Source: a bacterium
GTDB lineage: Bacteria; Bacillota; Clostridia; Lachnospirales; Lachnospiraceae
DNA length: 64,000 nucleotides
NCBI GenBank assembly: GCA_023663725.1
Contig: JAMPGX010000003.1
Location: 62,001 to 126,000 of the forward strand
Reading direction: 5' to 3'
Part shown: one piece after another, positions 7,738-16,426 of the stretch
How the letters are laid out: the number at the start of each line of letters is the position of its first letter
Position numbering within the stretch: the stretch's first letter is position 1
Notes under the pieces: model-generated
Seen by the model: the letters and a program-made list of their open reading frames with translations, nothing else
Database searches by the model: none
What the model was told of the DNA's origin: nothing
Translations under genes and position numbers: made by a program

Positions 7738-10056
7738 ATGCAGACAAAGAGAAATCAGGCACTGACAATGCATCCCCTGTTTTTTGACCCGATCTACAGC
7801 AGGGCCTATATGGAGGAGCAGGACGGAAAGCGCAGTCTCAAATACAGGGACGATATCTGGGGCGTTCGTCTGGAGGACAATGGGGACGTAACTTTTTCCA
7901 TGTATGCACCCACGGCTGGGGCTGTGGAGGTGGCCGGAGTAGGCGGCAGCATGGGCAGGGAGAGAATTGTTCTTGACAGGGGGGAGGACGGGTGCTTTTC
8001 CAAGACCGTGTCGGGAATCGCTCCCGGCTTTCACTACCATTTCTGGTATGTGGACGGTGTGCAGGTGACTAATCCGGTGGCTCCAGTGGCCTACGGCTGC
8101 TTTGGCGCGACCAATTTCTTCGAGGTGCCCAGGCAGGGGGAGGATTTCTGGTTCCTGAAGGACGTCCCTCACGGCGACGTGCAGATTCGCAGCTATGTTT
8201 CCTGCGTCAACGGCCATGTCAAGAAATGCTATGTCTACACGCCGCCCTCCTATGGGAAGGAGCCGGAGAAAAAGTATCCGGTGCTGTATGTGCAGCACGG
8301 TGTGGGGGAGGATGAGACGGGATGGATCTGGAACGGCAAGTTGAATTTCATCCTTGACAATCTGATCGCGGAGGGAAAATGTCGGGAGATGCTGGTGGTC
8401 ATGTGCTGCGGTTATGCGTTTCTCAAGGATGAGGATCCCGTGTTTTTCCCTGGCGATTTTGGCCGTGAGATGAGGGAGAGCGTCATCCCGTTTATTGAGA
8501 GCAGCTTTAGGACGGCGAAGGGGAGAAGCAACAGGGCCATGGCGGGGCTGTCGCTGGGCTCGGCTCAGGCCACCCAGATTGTCGCCAGGTATCAGGAGCT
8601 CTTCGCGCATCTGGGAGTGTTTTCCGGCCTTCGAGATCAGGAGATGGACAGAATCCTTGCTAAGCATACGGAATACCCGATGGAGACAGTGCTGATGACT
8701 GCCGGAGAGGGAGAGAAGGGGCTGGATGACGCCCAGAGAGTCTATACGGATCAGCTGAAGGAGCTGGGCGTGGCAGGCGGCCAGAGAAATTATCCGGGCC
8801 ATCACGAATGGCATGTGTGGAGAGCGAGCCTGAGAGATTTTGCGGAGCTGATCTTCAGGGGAGAAGCTGCGCCGGAGCAGGAGGAGGCATTCGTATATCG
8901 GGAGCCAGAGCTGGGCAGCGAGCAGTTGGACCGCCAGACTTACGCGGAACATATCCTCATGTTCGACCCGATCTACAAGGGGCTGATTCTGGCTGTGGAT
9001 GAGAAGGGAAGACCGGCTGGAAAATATCGGGACGAACACTGCGGCGTGGAGGTGTTGGATGCTGCCAGCGGCAGGGCAAGATTCTGGCTGCGGGCCGAAG
9101 GAGCCAAGACTGTGGAGGCGGATGTCTGGGGCATGGGCAGCTTTGCCATGGCGCAGGATGCCGATGGCTGGTGGACCTGTGAGGTGGAGGGCATCGAGAA
9201 GGGCTTCCACTATTACGGCGTCAAGGTGAACGGCGTGGACGTGCTGGACAGCAATGCTCCTGTGGGCTACGGCGGCTTTCGAGCCATCAATTATCTGGAG
9301 ATGCCGGAGGAGGATTTCGAGGAGTACAGGCTGAGGCAGGTTCCCCATGGAGCCGTGCATTTGAATTATTATCGGTCAAGGCATACGGGACGCACCAAGC
9401 TGTGCTATGTCTATACTCCCGCGTCCTACGACAGCGAGCCGGAGCGCAGATATCCGGTGCTCTATCTGCAGCATGGCGGCGGTGAGAACGAGACGGGATG
9501 GCTCTGGCAGGGCAAGCTCGCCAACCTGGTGGACAATCTGACGGCGGCAGGCGAGATGCAGGAGATGATCATCGTCATGAACACGGGCTACAGTTTCCCA
9601 GAGAGCGGGGACTATCATCCCGCGATGGGAGCTTTCACGGAGGAGCTGGCTGACAGTGGGGTTCCCTATATCGACAGCGCGTATCGGACAATTCCTGACA
9701 GGCAGCACAGGGCGATGGCCGGTCTGTCCATGGGCGGGATGCAGACCCAGAGGTGCGTCTTTGCCAATCCTGAGCTCTTTGCGTGGGCCGGCATCTTTTC
9801 CGGAGGGCTGACTATCCGCAATGATGAGGTGGATTACAGCGATATCCTGTTGAATCCCCAGAGGTTTGCGGAGCGGTTCCGTATGCTGTTTGTGGCCTGC
9901 GGGATGCAGGAGTGGAGCTATGAGGATACGAAAAAGAACGAGGAGACGGTGCTGGCGGCGGGCGTGCCCATTGTCACGTTTGAGGGTTACGGCTATCACG
10001 ACTGGACCTTCTGGAGACACTGCGCCAACGATTTCCTGAGAAGGCTTTTTCAATAA
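7738..10056 (+). CDS. Double-domain carbohydrate esterase (CE1/esterase D type, two catalytic copies)
   Basis: 772 residues made of two homologous halves of about 385 residues. Each half begins with an E-set/CBM48-like beta domain (matching openings LFFDPIYSRAY and LMFDPIYKGL) followed by an alpha/beta hydrolase. Nucleophiles are Ser272 in AGLSLGS and Ser664 in AGLSMGG; the catalytic histidines are in GHHEWHVW and GYHDWTFW. Both triads look intact. Such enzymes remove feruloyl or acetyl groups from xylan side chains. No signal peptide, so it should act on imported oligosaccharides. AGATGGAGG lies just upstream of the ATG. It heads the GH51/esterase run. Confidence 0.88.
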   Translation: MQTKRNQALTMHPLFFDPIYSRAYMEEQDGKRSLKYRDDIWGVRLEDNGDVTFSMYAPTAGAVEVAGVGGSMGRERIVLDRGEDGCFSKTVSGIAPGFHYHFWYVDGVQVTNPVAPVAYGCFGATNFFEVPRQGEDFWFLKDVPHGDVQIRSYVSCVNGHVKKCYVYTPPSYGKEPEKKYPVLYVQHGVGEDETGWIWNGKLNFILDNLIAEGKCREMLVVMCCGYAFLKDEDPVFFPGDFGREMRESVIPFIESSFRTAKGRSNRAMAGLSLGSAQATQIVARYQELFAHLGVFSGLRDQEMDRILAKHTEYPMETVLMTAGEGEKGLDDAQRVYTDQLKELGVAGGQRNYPGHHEWHVWRASLRDFAELIFRGEAAPEQEEAFVYREPELGSEQLDRQTYAEHILMFDPIYKGLILAVDEKGRPAGKYRDEHCGVEVLDAASGRARFWLRAEGAKTVEADVWGMGSFAMAQDADGWWTCEVEGIEKGFHYYGVKVNGVDVLDSNAPVGYGGFRAINYLEMPEEDFEEYRLRQVPHGAVHLNYYRSRHTGRTKLCYVYTPASYDSEPERRYPVLYLQHGGGENETGWLWQGKLANLVDNLTAAGEMQEMIIVMNTGYSFPESGDYHPAMGAFTEELADSGVPYIDSAYRTIPDRQHRAMAGLSMGGMQTQRCVFANPELFAWAGIFSGGLTIRNDEVDYSDILLNPQRFAERFRMLFVACGMQEWSYEDTKKNEETVLAAGVPIVTFEGYGYHDWTFWRHCANDFLRRLFQ

Positions 10057-10074
10057 TTTTGTAGGAGGATAGGT

Positions 10075-11691
10075 ATGGCACAACAGGCAAAGATTACGAT
10101 TCACCCTTTGTACAGGACGGGAGAGATCTCTCCCAGATTATTCAGCACTTTTTTGGAGCCGATTGGCACGATGGTGAACGGAACCATGTTTAATCCCAAG
10201 CATCCCACGGCGGATGAACAGGGATTCCGGCAGGACTTCATCCGTGCGCTGCGGGCCACGGATATGCCGGCGGTGCGGCTGCCAGGCGGCAATTTTGTGT
10301 CGGCGTGGAACTGGAAGGACTCCATAGGGCCTAAGGAGCAGCGCAAGGTCAGGCTTGACCCCGCATGGCATCAGTATATCACCAACGAGGTGGGCCATGA
10401 CGAGTATCTGCAGTGGACGGAGAAAGTGGGAACGGAACCGCTGTACACGATCAATCTGGGAACTGGGGATATGCGGGACGCGATGGATTTGGTGGAGTAT
10501 ACGAACCACGAGGGCGGCACCTGGTGGTCTGACCTGCGCCGGCAGAACGGCCATGAGAAGCCCTATGACGTGAAGACCTGGTATCTGGGCAATGAGATGG
10601 ACGGCCCCTGGCAACTGGGCTCCTGGGACAAAGATCCCAGAGGATACGGCGTAAGGGCCAACGAGGTGTCCAAGGCGATCAAATGGATTGACGGCAGGAT
10701 CGAGACGGCGGTGTGCGCCTCCTCCGCCCCCTTCATGGACCACTATCCCCAGTGGGAGGAGACCGTGCTGCAGGAGTGCTACGAGTCCGTGGACTATCTC
10801 TCGATGCACCACTATCACAGCGCGCCTCCCGGAGACATCAAGGCGCTGCTGGGAGGGGCGGCGTACTATGAGGACTTTATCAATACGGAGGTGGCGCTCT
10901 GCGATCTGATTGCGGCAAAGTGCCGTTCCCCCAAGAAGCTGATGCTCTCCATCGACGAGTACGGCGCCATGATTCGGCCCAACAGTCCGCTGCATCCTGG
11001 CTATGGCTATCACAATATGATCGAGGCTCATTATCGATTTGACCCTGAGAGAAAATATATCCGGCACGATCCGGACAATATGACAGAGCGTTTCAGACAG
11101 GGCGGGGACGTGTTGCAGATGCTGTCCATGGTGTCCATCCAACTGGCGTTCCTGCGCCACGCGGACCGGGTGAAGATCGGATGCATGACAGGCGGCCTGG
11201 GCGCTCTGTGCTCCGCCAACAGGGAGCATGTATGGAAATCGGCGTCCCACTATGCTTTCACACAGATGATGGAGTATGCCCGCGGCACCTCCATGCAGAC
11301 GGCGGTGGAGTGCGAGACCTTCGATCTGCCCGGATATGCCATTGACGATACCTCTCAGTACACGGGTAAGGAGGGACTTAACTACATTGACGCGGCGTCG
11401 GCCTGGGATCAGGAGCAGGGCAGACTGACTGTGTTTGTCATCAACCGCAGCGAGGAGAACGAGTATCCCCTGACCGTGGATGTGAGCGGTTTTGAGGGAT
11501 ATGCGTTCGAGAGCCATCAGGAGATGTACAGCGCTGACTTAGAGCTCAGGAACAGCTATGAGGAGCCTGACCTCCTGCATCCGGTCGAGCATCAGGGAGG
11601 GAGCTTTGAGAGAGGCATTCTGCGGACGCATGTGAAGCCTTTGTCCTGGAATGTCATTGTCATGAAAAAGGGGCCGGCGGCCGAGGGATAA
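10075..11691 (+). CDS. GH51 alpha-L-arabinofuranosidase
   Basis: 538 residues, the usual length for intracellular GH51 enzymes. The catalytic (beta/alpha)8 barrel carries the acid/base Glu174 in WYLGNEMDGPWQ and the nucleophile Glu295 in LSIDEYGAM; RLPGGNFVSAWNWKD near residue 65 is also characteristic. A C-terminal beta domain follows. It removes arabinofuranosyl side chains from arabinoxylan or arabinan oligosaccharides in the cytoplasm. It starts 18 bases after the double esterase behind TAGGAGG and ends 12 bases before a carboxylesterase, so the three are almost certainly one operon. Confidence 0.95.
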   Translation: MAQQAKITIHPLYRTGEISPRLFSTFLEPIGTMVNGTMFNPKHPTADEQGFRQDFIRALRATDMPAVRLPGGNFVSAWNWKDSIGPKEQRKVRLDPAWHQYITNEVGHDEYLQWTEKVGTEPLYTINLGTGDMRDAMDLVEYTNHEGGTWWSDLRRQNGHEKPYDVKTWYLGNEMDGPWQLGSWDKDPRGYGVRANEVSKAIKWIDGRIETAVCASSAPFMDHYPQWEETVLQECYESVDYLSMHHYHSAPPGDIKALLGGAAYYEDFINTEVALCDLIAAKCRSPKKLMLSIDEYGAMIRPNSPLHPGYGYHNMIEAHYRFDPERKYIRHDPDNMTERFRQGGDVLQMLSMVSIQLAFLRHADRVKIGCMTGGLGALCSANREHVWKSASHYAFTQMMEYARGTSMQTAVECETFDLPGYAIDDTSQYTGKEGLNYIDAASAWDQEQGRLTVFVINRSEENEYPLTVDVSGFEGYAFESHQEMYSADLELRNSYEEPDLLHPVEHQGGSFERGILRTHVKPLSWNVIVMKKGPAAEG

Positions 11692-11703
11692 GGAGGGGAC
11701 GAT

Positions 11704-13230
11704 ATGATCAGAATTGCGCAGACAGAGAACGGACTTGTGAGGGGAATAGAGGCGGCAGACCCCAGAATCACAGCTTTTAAGGGGATTCCCTTTGCGGCGC
11801 CTCCCGTGGGGGAAAACAGATGGAGAGCTCCTCAGCCTGCCGCTGACTGGGAGGGAGTTCGGGAGGCATATCGGTTCGCGCCGATCTCGATGCAGAATGT
11901 GCCGGGGCTGGGAACGGATATCTACTGTCGGGAATGGCATGTGGACCCGGAGATTCCCATGGGCGAGGACTGCCTGTATCTGAACGTGTGGACAGGCGCG
12001 AAGGACCCGCAGGAGAGAAGGCCGGTGCTGGTGTGGTTCTTTGGCGGAGGGCTGCAGTGCGGCTATCCGGCGGAGATGGAGTTTGACGGGGAGCGGCTGG
12101 CCAGAAGGGGCATTGTCGTGGTGTCCGTCAATTACCGTGTCAATGTATTTGGTTATCTGGCGCACCCGCAGCTTACCAGGGAGCAGCCCCAGGCGCCCTC
12201 CAACTTCGGCAGTCTGGACCAGCAGGCAGGGCTGAGGTGGGTGGCGCGCAATATCGCGGCATTCGGAGGCGATCCTGCATGTGTTACGATTGCGGGGCAG
12301 TCTGCGGGCGGCGGAAGCGTTCTGTCGCAGATGGCGTGTAAGGACAATGCCGGACTGTTCCAGAGGGCGGTGATCATGAGCGCCATGATCAGAAGTCCTT
12401 ATCAGGCGGGAGGAATCGGAACGCCGGAGAAGCTTGAGGACGCTGAGAAAAATGGGGAGGCATTTTTTACTTTTCTCGGTGTGAAGACGCTGGAGGAGGC
12501 GAGAGCGCTGGATGCAGAGTTTATCCGCGACCGCTATGACGAGTATACCCGTTCCAATCGGGCTATGTTCACGGTGCTGGACGGTCAGTTTTGTGTTGGA
12601 GACCCCCTGGAGATGTACGCGGCGGGAGAATGTGTGGATGTGCAGGTGATGGCCGGAAACACGGGAGACGAGTTTATCAGCGAGATACACGCGTCCAGCG
12701 AGGAGGAGCTCGCGCGGCAGGCGCAGAAGATTTTTGGGGCGGACGCCGACAGATTTCTGGCCTGTCCGGAAGCCCATGTCAGGACGAAGACGGGCTATGC
12801 TCCGGTGAGCGGCATCAGTTGTACCGTGAAGAGCGAGTTTTTGGCTAACGCGGCGGGCAGCCGGCCCAGAAAGAATTATTGTTACAGCTTCAGGCCCGAT
12901 ATCCCCGGTTGGGACAATCCGGGAACATTTCACTCTGTGGATCTGTGGTTTTTCTTTGAGACGCTGGCGAAGTGCTGGAGACCATTTGTGGGCAGGCATT
13001 ACGATCTGGCCCGGCAGATGTGCAACTATTGGGCCAATTTTATCTCAACGGGAGACCCCAACGGCCAGGATGCGGACGGGCGGGATATGCCGCTCTGGGA
13101 CGCATATACGCCGGAGCGCCGCACCGAGATGATCTTCGCGAGCGACGGACCGGTGGCCATGACGAACCGAGAATCCGATTTTGTACAACTGTTGACAGAG
13201 CAGGTCGGCAAAATGTTGAGACAGGACTGA
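11704..13230 (+). CDS. Type-B carboxylesterase (PnbA-like)
   Basis: 508 residues of the esterase/lipase alpha/beta hydrolase family. Motifs in order: KGIPFAAPPVGENRW near residue 23, the EDCLYLNVW block near 88, the oxyanion-hole FFGGGLQCG, the nucleophile Ser200 in IAGQSAGGGS, and the histidine block HSVDLWFFF near 410. No signal peptide. Placed directly after GH51 with AAGGAGG upstream, it may remove a further acyl or aromatic ester from the same imported oligosaccharide (inference); the family is promiscuous, so the substrate is open. Confidence 0.93.
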   Translation: MIRIAQTENGLVRGIEAADPRITAFKGIPFAAPPVGENRWRAPQPAADWEGVREAYRFAPISMQNVPGLGTDIYCREWHVDPEIPMGEDCLYLNVWTGAKDPQERRPVLVWFFGGGLQCGYPAEMEFDGERLARRGIVVVSVNYRVNVFGYLAHPQLTREQPQAPSNFGSLDQQAGLRWVARNIAAFGGDPACVTIAGQSAGGGSVLSQMACKDNAGLFQRAVIMSAMIRSPYQAGGIGTPEKLEDAEKNGEAFFTFLGVKTLEEARALDAEFIRDRYDEYTRSNRAMFTVLDGQFCVGDPLEMYAAGECVDVQVMAGNTGDEFISEIHASSEEELARQAQKIFGADADRFLACPEAHVRTKTGYAPVSGISCTVKSEFLANAAGSRPRKNYCYSFRPDIPGWDNPGTFHSVDLWFFFETLAKCWRPFVGRHYDLARQMCNYWANFISTGDPNGQDADGRDMPLWDAYTPERRTEMIFASDGPVAMTNRESDFVQLLTEQVGKMLRQD

Positions 13231-13297
13231 GTCGGAATCGGGTCAGAAATGGCTGAGATAGAACAAAACGGTATTACGCAGATAGGATGAGAAAAAA

Positions 13298-14719
13298 GTG
13301 AGCAGAATACTCAAAAAGCTGTTTTCTGGAGACAAGGTATTTTACATCAGAGTGTTGACATTGGCGCTACCCATTGCGCTGCAAAGCCTGATTACCGTGG
13401 GCGTTAATATGCTGGATACGATCATGGTGGGGAAGCTGTCGGAGGAGGCGCTCTCGGCCACCTCCCTGGCCAACCAATTTATCAGTATCTATCAAATTTT
13501 CTGCATGGGTCTGGGTATGGGCGCCTCAGTGCTGGTATCCCGGTACTGGGGCATGCGGGAGGTTGAACCGCAGAAGGCGGCGAAGGCGCTGAAAAAGACG
13601 ATATGCATCATGGTTCGGCTGACGCTGGGACTCGCGCTGTTGTTCGCCGTCGCCACTGTCGCCATGCCGGGGACCATCATGAGGATGTACACGCCGGAGG
13701 CTTCGATCATCTCACTTGGCGTTATCTATTTCAGGTATTCCATCATCACATACTTCTTTCTGGGACTGTCCCTTGTCTGCACGATCGTATTGCGCAGCGT
13801 GGGACAGGTGAGAATGCCGCTGTATGTGTCGATCGGCGCTTTTTTTGTGAATCTGGTGGCGAACTATGGACTGATCTTCGGCAAACTGGGAATGCCCAGG
13901 ATGGGGATTGCGGGGGCCGCCCTGGGGACGCTGATCGCCAGGGTATTCGAGGCGGGCGTGATCTGCGGATATCTGTTTTTCTTCGATAAAGCCATCGGCT
14001 TTCGCATCCGCCATCTCTTTATGAAGACGGGCGACCTGTTGGAAGAATACATTCGAATCAGTATTCCCGTGCTGGTCAGCGACGGCATACTGGCCATCGG
14101 CAACAACACAGTGGCCATGGTGGTAGGACACTTGAGCATGGCTTTTGTGGCGGCCAACGCCATCACCAGTGTCACGCAGCAGATGAGCAATGTGCTGGCT
14201 CAGGGCGTGGCCCAGGCGGGCGCCATTGTGACCGGTCAGACGCTCGGCGAGGGTGATCGGGAGAAGGCGCTGAATCAGGGCTATGCCTTCCTGGGGCTGG
14301 GTCTGGGACTGGGCCTGTTTGCCGCGCTGGTCATCAGATTGATCAGCGGCCCTGTCATCCATGCCTACAGCATGTCTCAGGAGACTACGGAGGTAGCTCA
14401 TCAGTTGATGGACGCCATAGGCTTTATCATGATCTTTCAGTCTACCAACAGCATTATGACCAAGGGGGTGCTGAGGGGCGGAGGAGATACCAAGATGCTG
14501 ATGCTGGCAGACAATATCTTTCTGTGGCTGCTGTCCATCCCTCTGGGGCTTCTGGCAGGGTTTGTGCTGAGACTTCCGGCGTTCTGGATCTACACCTGCC
14601 TGAAGGCGGACCAGATTGCCAAGACGGTATGGTGCGTATTTCGGCTGCGGGGTGGCAAATGGATCAAGAAGATCACCACCGGAAAGATCGCGGAAGAAAA
14701 AGAGCTATCCGCTGGCTGA
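13298..14719 (+). CDS. MATE-family multidrug/solute exporter
   Basis: 473 residues with twelve hydrophobic segments in two related halves, starting at a GTG behind AGGATGAG. The N-terminal LTLALPIALQSLITVGVNMLDTIMVG and the second-half SIPVLVSDGILAIGNNTVAMVVG are typical of NorM/DinF-type MATE proteins, which export organic cations or aromatic compounds against Na+ or H+. It follows the esterase cluster by 67 bases, so export of released phenolics is one possible role (inference). The stop codon overlaps a hairpin serving the opposite strand. Confidence 0.93.
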   Translation: MSRILKKLFSGDKVFYIRVLTLALPIALQSLITVGVNMLDTIMVGKLSEEALSATSLANQFISIYQIFCMGLGMGASVLVSRYWGMREVEPQKAAKALKKTICIMVRLTLGLALLFAVATVAMPGTIMRMYTPEASIISLGVIYFRYSIITYFFLGLSLVCTIVLRSVGQVRMPLYVSIGAFFVNLVANYGLIFGKLGMPRMGIAGAALGTLIARVFEAGVICGYLFFFDKAIGFRIRHLFMKTGDLLEEYIRISIPVLVSDGILAIGNNTVAMVVGHLSMAFVAANAITSVTQQMSNVLAQGVAQAGAIVTGQTLGEGDREKALNQGYAFLGLGLGLGLFAALVIRLISGPVIHAYSMSQETTEVAHQLMDAIGFIMIFQSTNSIMTKGVLRGGGDTKMLMLADNIFLWLLSIPLGLLAGFVLRLPAFWIYTCLKADQIAKTVWCVFRLRGGKWIKKITTGKIAEEKELSAG

Positions 14720-14741
14720 GGCGTTCAGCCGGCGAGGTAGC
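14693..14741 (-). terminator. Terminator of the minus-strand microprotein gene
   Basis: An interrupted stem (GCTA/TAGC outer arms, CGC/GCG, inner GGCTGA/TCAGCC) spans 14704-14741. In the minus direction it is followed by CTCTTTTTC. It lies inside the end of the MATE gene and faces the 36-codon gene. Confidence 0.7.
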
Positions 14742-14778
14742 CCTTGCCTGACGGGAAACTGGCGTCTATATGCTCTGC

Positions 14779-14889
14779 TTATTCCGTGGTGTCTGTCTCC
14801 GCGGCCACTGCGGATACCACAGAAGATACTACGGCTACAATGACGGCGATGATGATGATTAACAGGCCGCCGGCTAATACGATAAACAT
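14779..14889 (-). CDS. 36-residue hydrophobic microprotein
   Basis: A short gene easily missed by length cut-offs. On the minus strand a perfect AGGAGG is followed after 9 bases by ATG (14889) and 36 codons to TAA. The product starts MFIVLAGGLLIIIIAVIV, forms one transmembrane helix of about 28 residues rich in Ile/Val/Ala, and ends in an acidic tail ETDTTE. It has its own promoter (14950-14978) and terminator (14693-14741), strong support for real expression. Function unknown; single-helix microproteins of this kind often modulate membrane complexes or act as small hydrophobic toxins. Confidence 0.72.
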   Translation of the reverse strand: MFIVLAGGLLIIIIAVIVAVVSSVVSAVAAETDTTE

Positions 14890-14949
14890 ATTCTGATTCC
14901 TCCTGTTCCATGCGTGATCTTGACGTTCTGATCTTGATGTTCTCTATCT

Positions 14950-14978
14950 AGTATAGCGTGTCCGCACGAAAAAAACAA
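14950..14978 (-). promoter_or_regulatory. Sigma-70 promoter of the microprotein gene
   Basis: On the minus strand TTGTTT (complement of 14973-14978), a 17-base spacer and TATACT (complement of 14950-14955). The leader contains two near-identical 14-base tandem units (TGATCTTGACGTTC / TGATCTTGATGTTC on the plus strand, about 14912-14939). Confidence 0.7.
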
Positions 14979-15202
14979 TCATAAAAAGAATTTTTGTCTA
15001 AAATAATTTCCATTTGAGTTTCGGCAGTGTGGGACACATTTCATCAAGGACGGAAAAAGCTACACGTTATCTACTCGCGACCTATGCAGTCAAGCGAGAA
15101 AAGCAAATATCAATTATTGAGTAGCCGCCTCTCTTTTTTGTGCATGGATAGAGCGGACAAATATAGAAAACGGCAGAGCATAGAATTTATGAGGTGATTA
15201 GA
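14979..15202. other. AT-rich intergenic segment upstream of the aph-like gene
   Basis: No gene is supported here. A weak plus-strand promoter may be present (TTGTGC, 18 bases, TATAGA, about 15139-15168), and CTACTCGC/GAGTAG arms around 15070-15123 could form a loose stem. The drop in G+C begins here, marking the left edge of the AT-rich island that holds the kinase gene. Confidence 0.4.
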
Positions 15203-15919
15203 GTGGCATATATTGATGAAATTGTTATTCGGGAAAAATGTTCAGGGGGTATGTCCCCGGCAGAGGTATACAAATGCCAGCTTAAAGACACAGTGTGCTA
15301 TCTGAAAAGGATTGACGAAATATTTTCAGCAACCACATACAGTGTGAAAAGAGAAGCTGAAATGATGATGTGGCTATCCGGCAAGCTGAAAGTTCCAGAG
15401 GTAATTGAATACGGAACCCAGGGACCTTCAGAATATTTAATTATGAGTGAAATAAAAGGAAAACACATAGACTGCTTTGTTAATGAACCGATAAAATATA
15501 TTGAGTGTTTAGTAAAAGCAATTCGTCAACTACAAGCAATAGATATAGTAAATTGCCCATTTTCATCAAGAATAGATTTTCGATTGAAAGAATTAGAATA
15601 TCTTCTGATTAATCAACTGGCTGATATCGATGCATCGAATTGGCAAGATACAATAGAATTTGACAATCCGCTGGAGCTTTATAAGTGGCTTTGTGAAAAC
15701 AAGCCGCAAGAAGAGCTTTGTTTTTCACATGGAGATATAGGCGCTAATTTTTTTGTATCCGATGATAGAATCTGTTTTTATGACCTAGCGAGATGTGGAA
15801 TTGCGGACAAATGGGTGGATATTGCTTTTTGTGTGAGAGATATTCGCGATTATTATCCTGATTCTGAATATGAAAAACTCTTTTTCAGCATGTTAGAACT
15901 TGAGCCAGATTATACATAA
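15203..15919 (+). CDS. APH(3')-III-like aminoglycoside phosphotransferase, C-terminally truncated by a stop
   Basis: 238 residues from the GTG at 15203, preceded at proper distance by GAGGTGA; a GTG at 15194 is the longer alternative. Motifs parallel APH(3')-IIIa: EGMSPAKVYK becomes GGMSPAEVYK, then TTYSVKREAEMMMWL, the catalytic loop SHGDIGAN, and the metal site FYDLARCGIADKWVDIAF. Two oddities: the HGDxxxxN loop seems one residue short, and translation stops at TAA just before codons that still encode the family's normal C-terminus (next entry). The gene is far more AT-rich than its neighbours, so recent horizontal transfer is likely. Activity is doubtful. Confidence 0.85.
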   Translation: MAYIDEIVIREKCSGGMSPAEVYKCQLKDTVCYLKRIDEIFSATTYSVKREAEMMMWLSGKLKVPEVIEYGTQGPSEYLIMSEIKGKHIDCFVNEPIKYIECLVKAIRQLQAIDIVNCPFSSRIDFRLKELEYLLINQLADIDASNWQDTIEFDNPLELYKWLCENKPQEELCFSHGDIGANFFVSDDRICFYDLARCGIADKWVDIAFCVRDIRDYYPDSEYEKLFFSMLELEPDYT

Positions 15920-15955
15920 ATTAACTATTATATTTTATTGGACGAAATGTTTTAG
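15920..15955 (+). pseudogene. Untranslated C-terminal codons of the aph-like gene
   Basis: In frame after the TAA (15917-15919) come codons for INYYILLDEMF and then TAG (15953-15955). APH(3')-IIIa ends IKYYILLDELF, so this is the ancestral C-terminus separated by a single nonsense codon. In the known structure the C-terminal Asp-Glu-x-Phe contacts the aminoglycoside. Confidence 0.8.
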
Positions 15956-15999
15956 AATTGCATTTGCGGCAAATAGAGTGAAACAGCTTCCGATTTATC

Positions 16000-16040
16000 G
16001 GGCAGTGAGTCATCCCCAGCTCACTGCCCATTCTGTCATT
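16000..16040 (+). terminator. Terminator after the aph-like gene
   Basis: A perfect 10-bp stem, GGGCAGTGAG (16000-16009) with CTCACTGCCC (16020-16029), is followed by ATTCTGTCATTTT. The T tract is weak but the stem is strong. Confidence 0.7.
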
Positions 16041-16141
16041 TTGACGATGGAAAATTTTTATAAGCATTTTCCGTACAACCTGAAATCAGCTTGTACGGGA
16101 AAGAAAAATTCTACTATTTTTAATAAATATCAATTTTTATC

Positions 16142-16170
16142 TTGACAAATTCCCCCTAAAGGAGTATCTT
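16142..16170 (+). promoter_or_regulatory. Sigma-70 promoter upstream of the Tad pilus locus
   Basis: TTGACA (16142-16147), 17 bases, TATCTT (16165-16170). The first pilus gene starts about 250 bases downstream; the leader 16180-16426 has no gene and no riboswitch that I recognise. Confidence 0.6.
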
Positions 16171-16426
16171 TTGAAGTACCCTATATAGGATGGAGACGAT
16201 CTCTTATCGTTTCCGCAATGGATCAATTTTCAGGTATATCTTCTGTTTCAGAGGTTACCCAAGATGCAAAGTATTTTACTGTAACACGGAGTAGTACATT
16301 GCTGTGTTGACGAATGCAGGGATGTATGTGCGCTTTCTTTTCAGAGCATGTATCTTCAGAAAATGAATGATTACAGGATGAAAAGGAATGAACGGATTTG
16401 GAAAGGACAGGTGACGATTTTTTTAC

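Noticed and set aside
7411-9360. Long open frame (649 codons) on the minus strand opposite the LacI and esterase genes
   Set aside because: It is a G+C-driven shadow: the plus strand carries clear catalytic motifs, and the minus frame has no ribosome binding site or recognisable domain. The same applies to minus frames at 10138-11517, 11539-12999 and 58404-59726.
14720-14760. Terminator for the plus-strand MATE gene
   Set aside because: The hairpin at 14704-14741 has a T run only on its minus-strand side.
15060-15127. A frame reading TYAVKREKQISIIE upstream of the aph-like gene, similar to its TTYSVKRE segment
   Set aside because: The match covers only a few residues, lacks a start, and the DNA does not align beyond it; probably coincidence.
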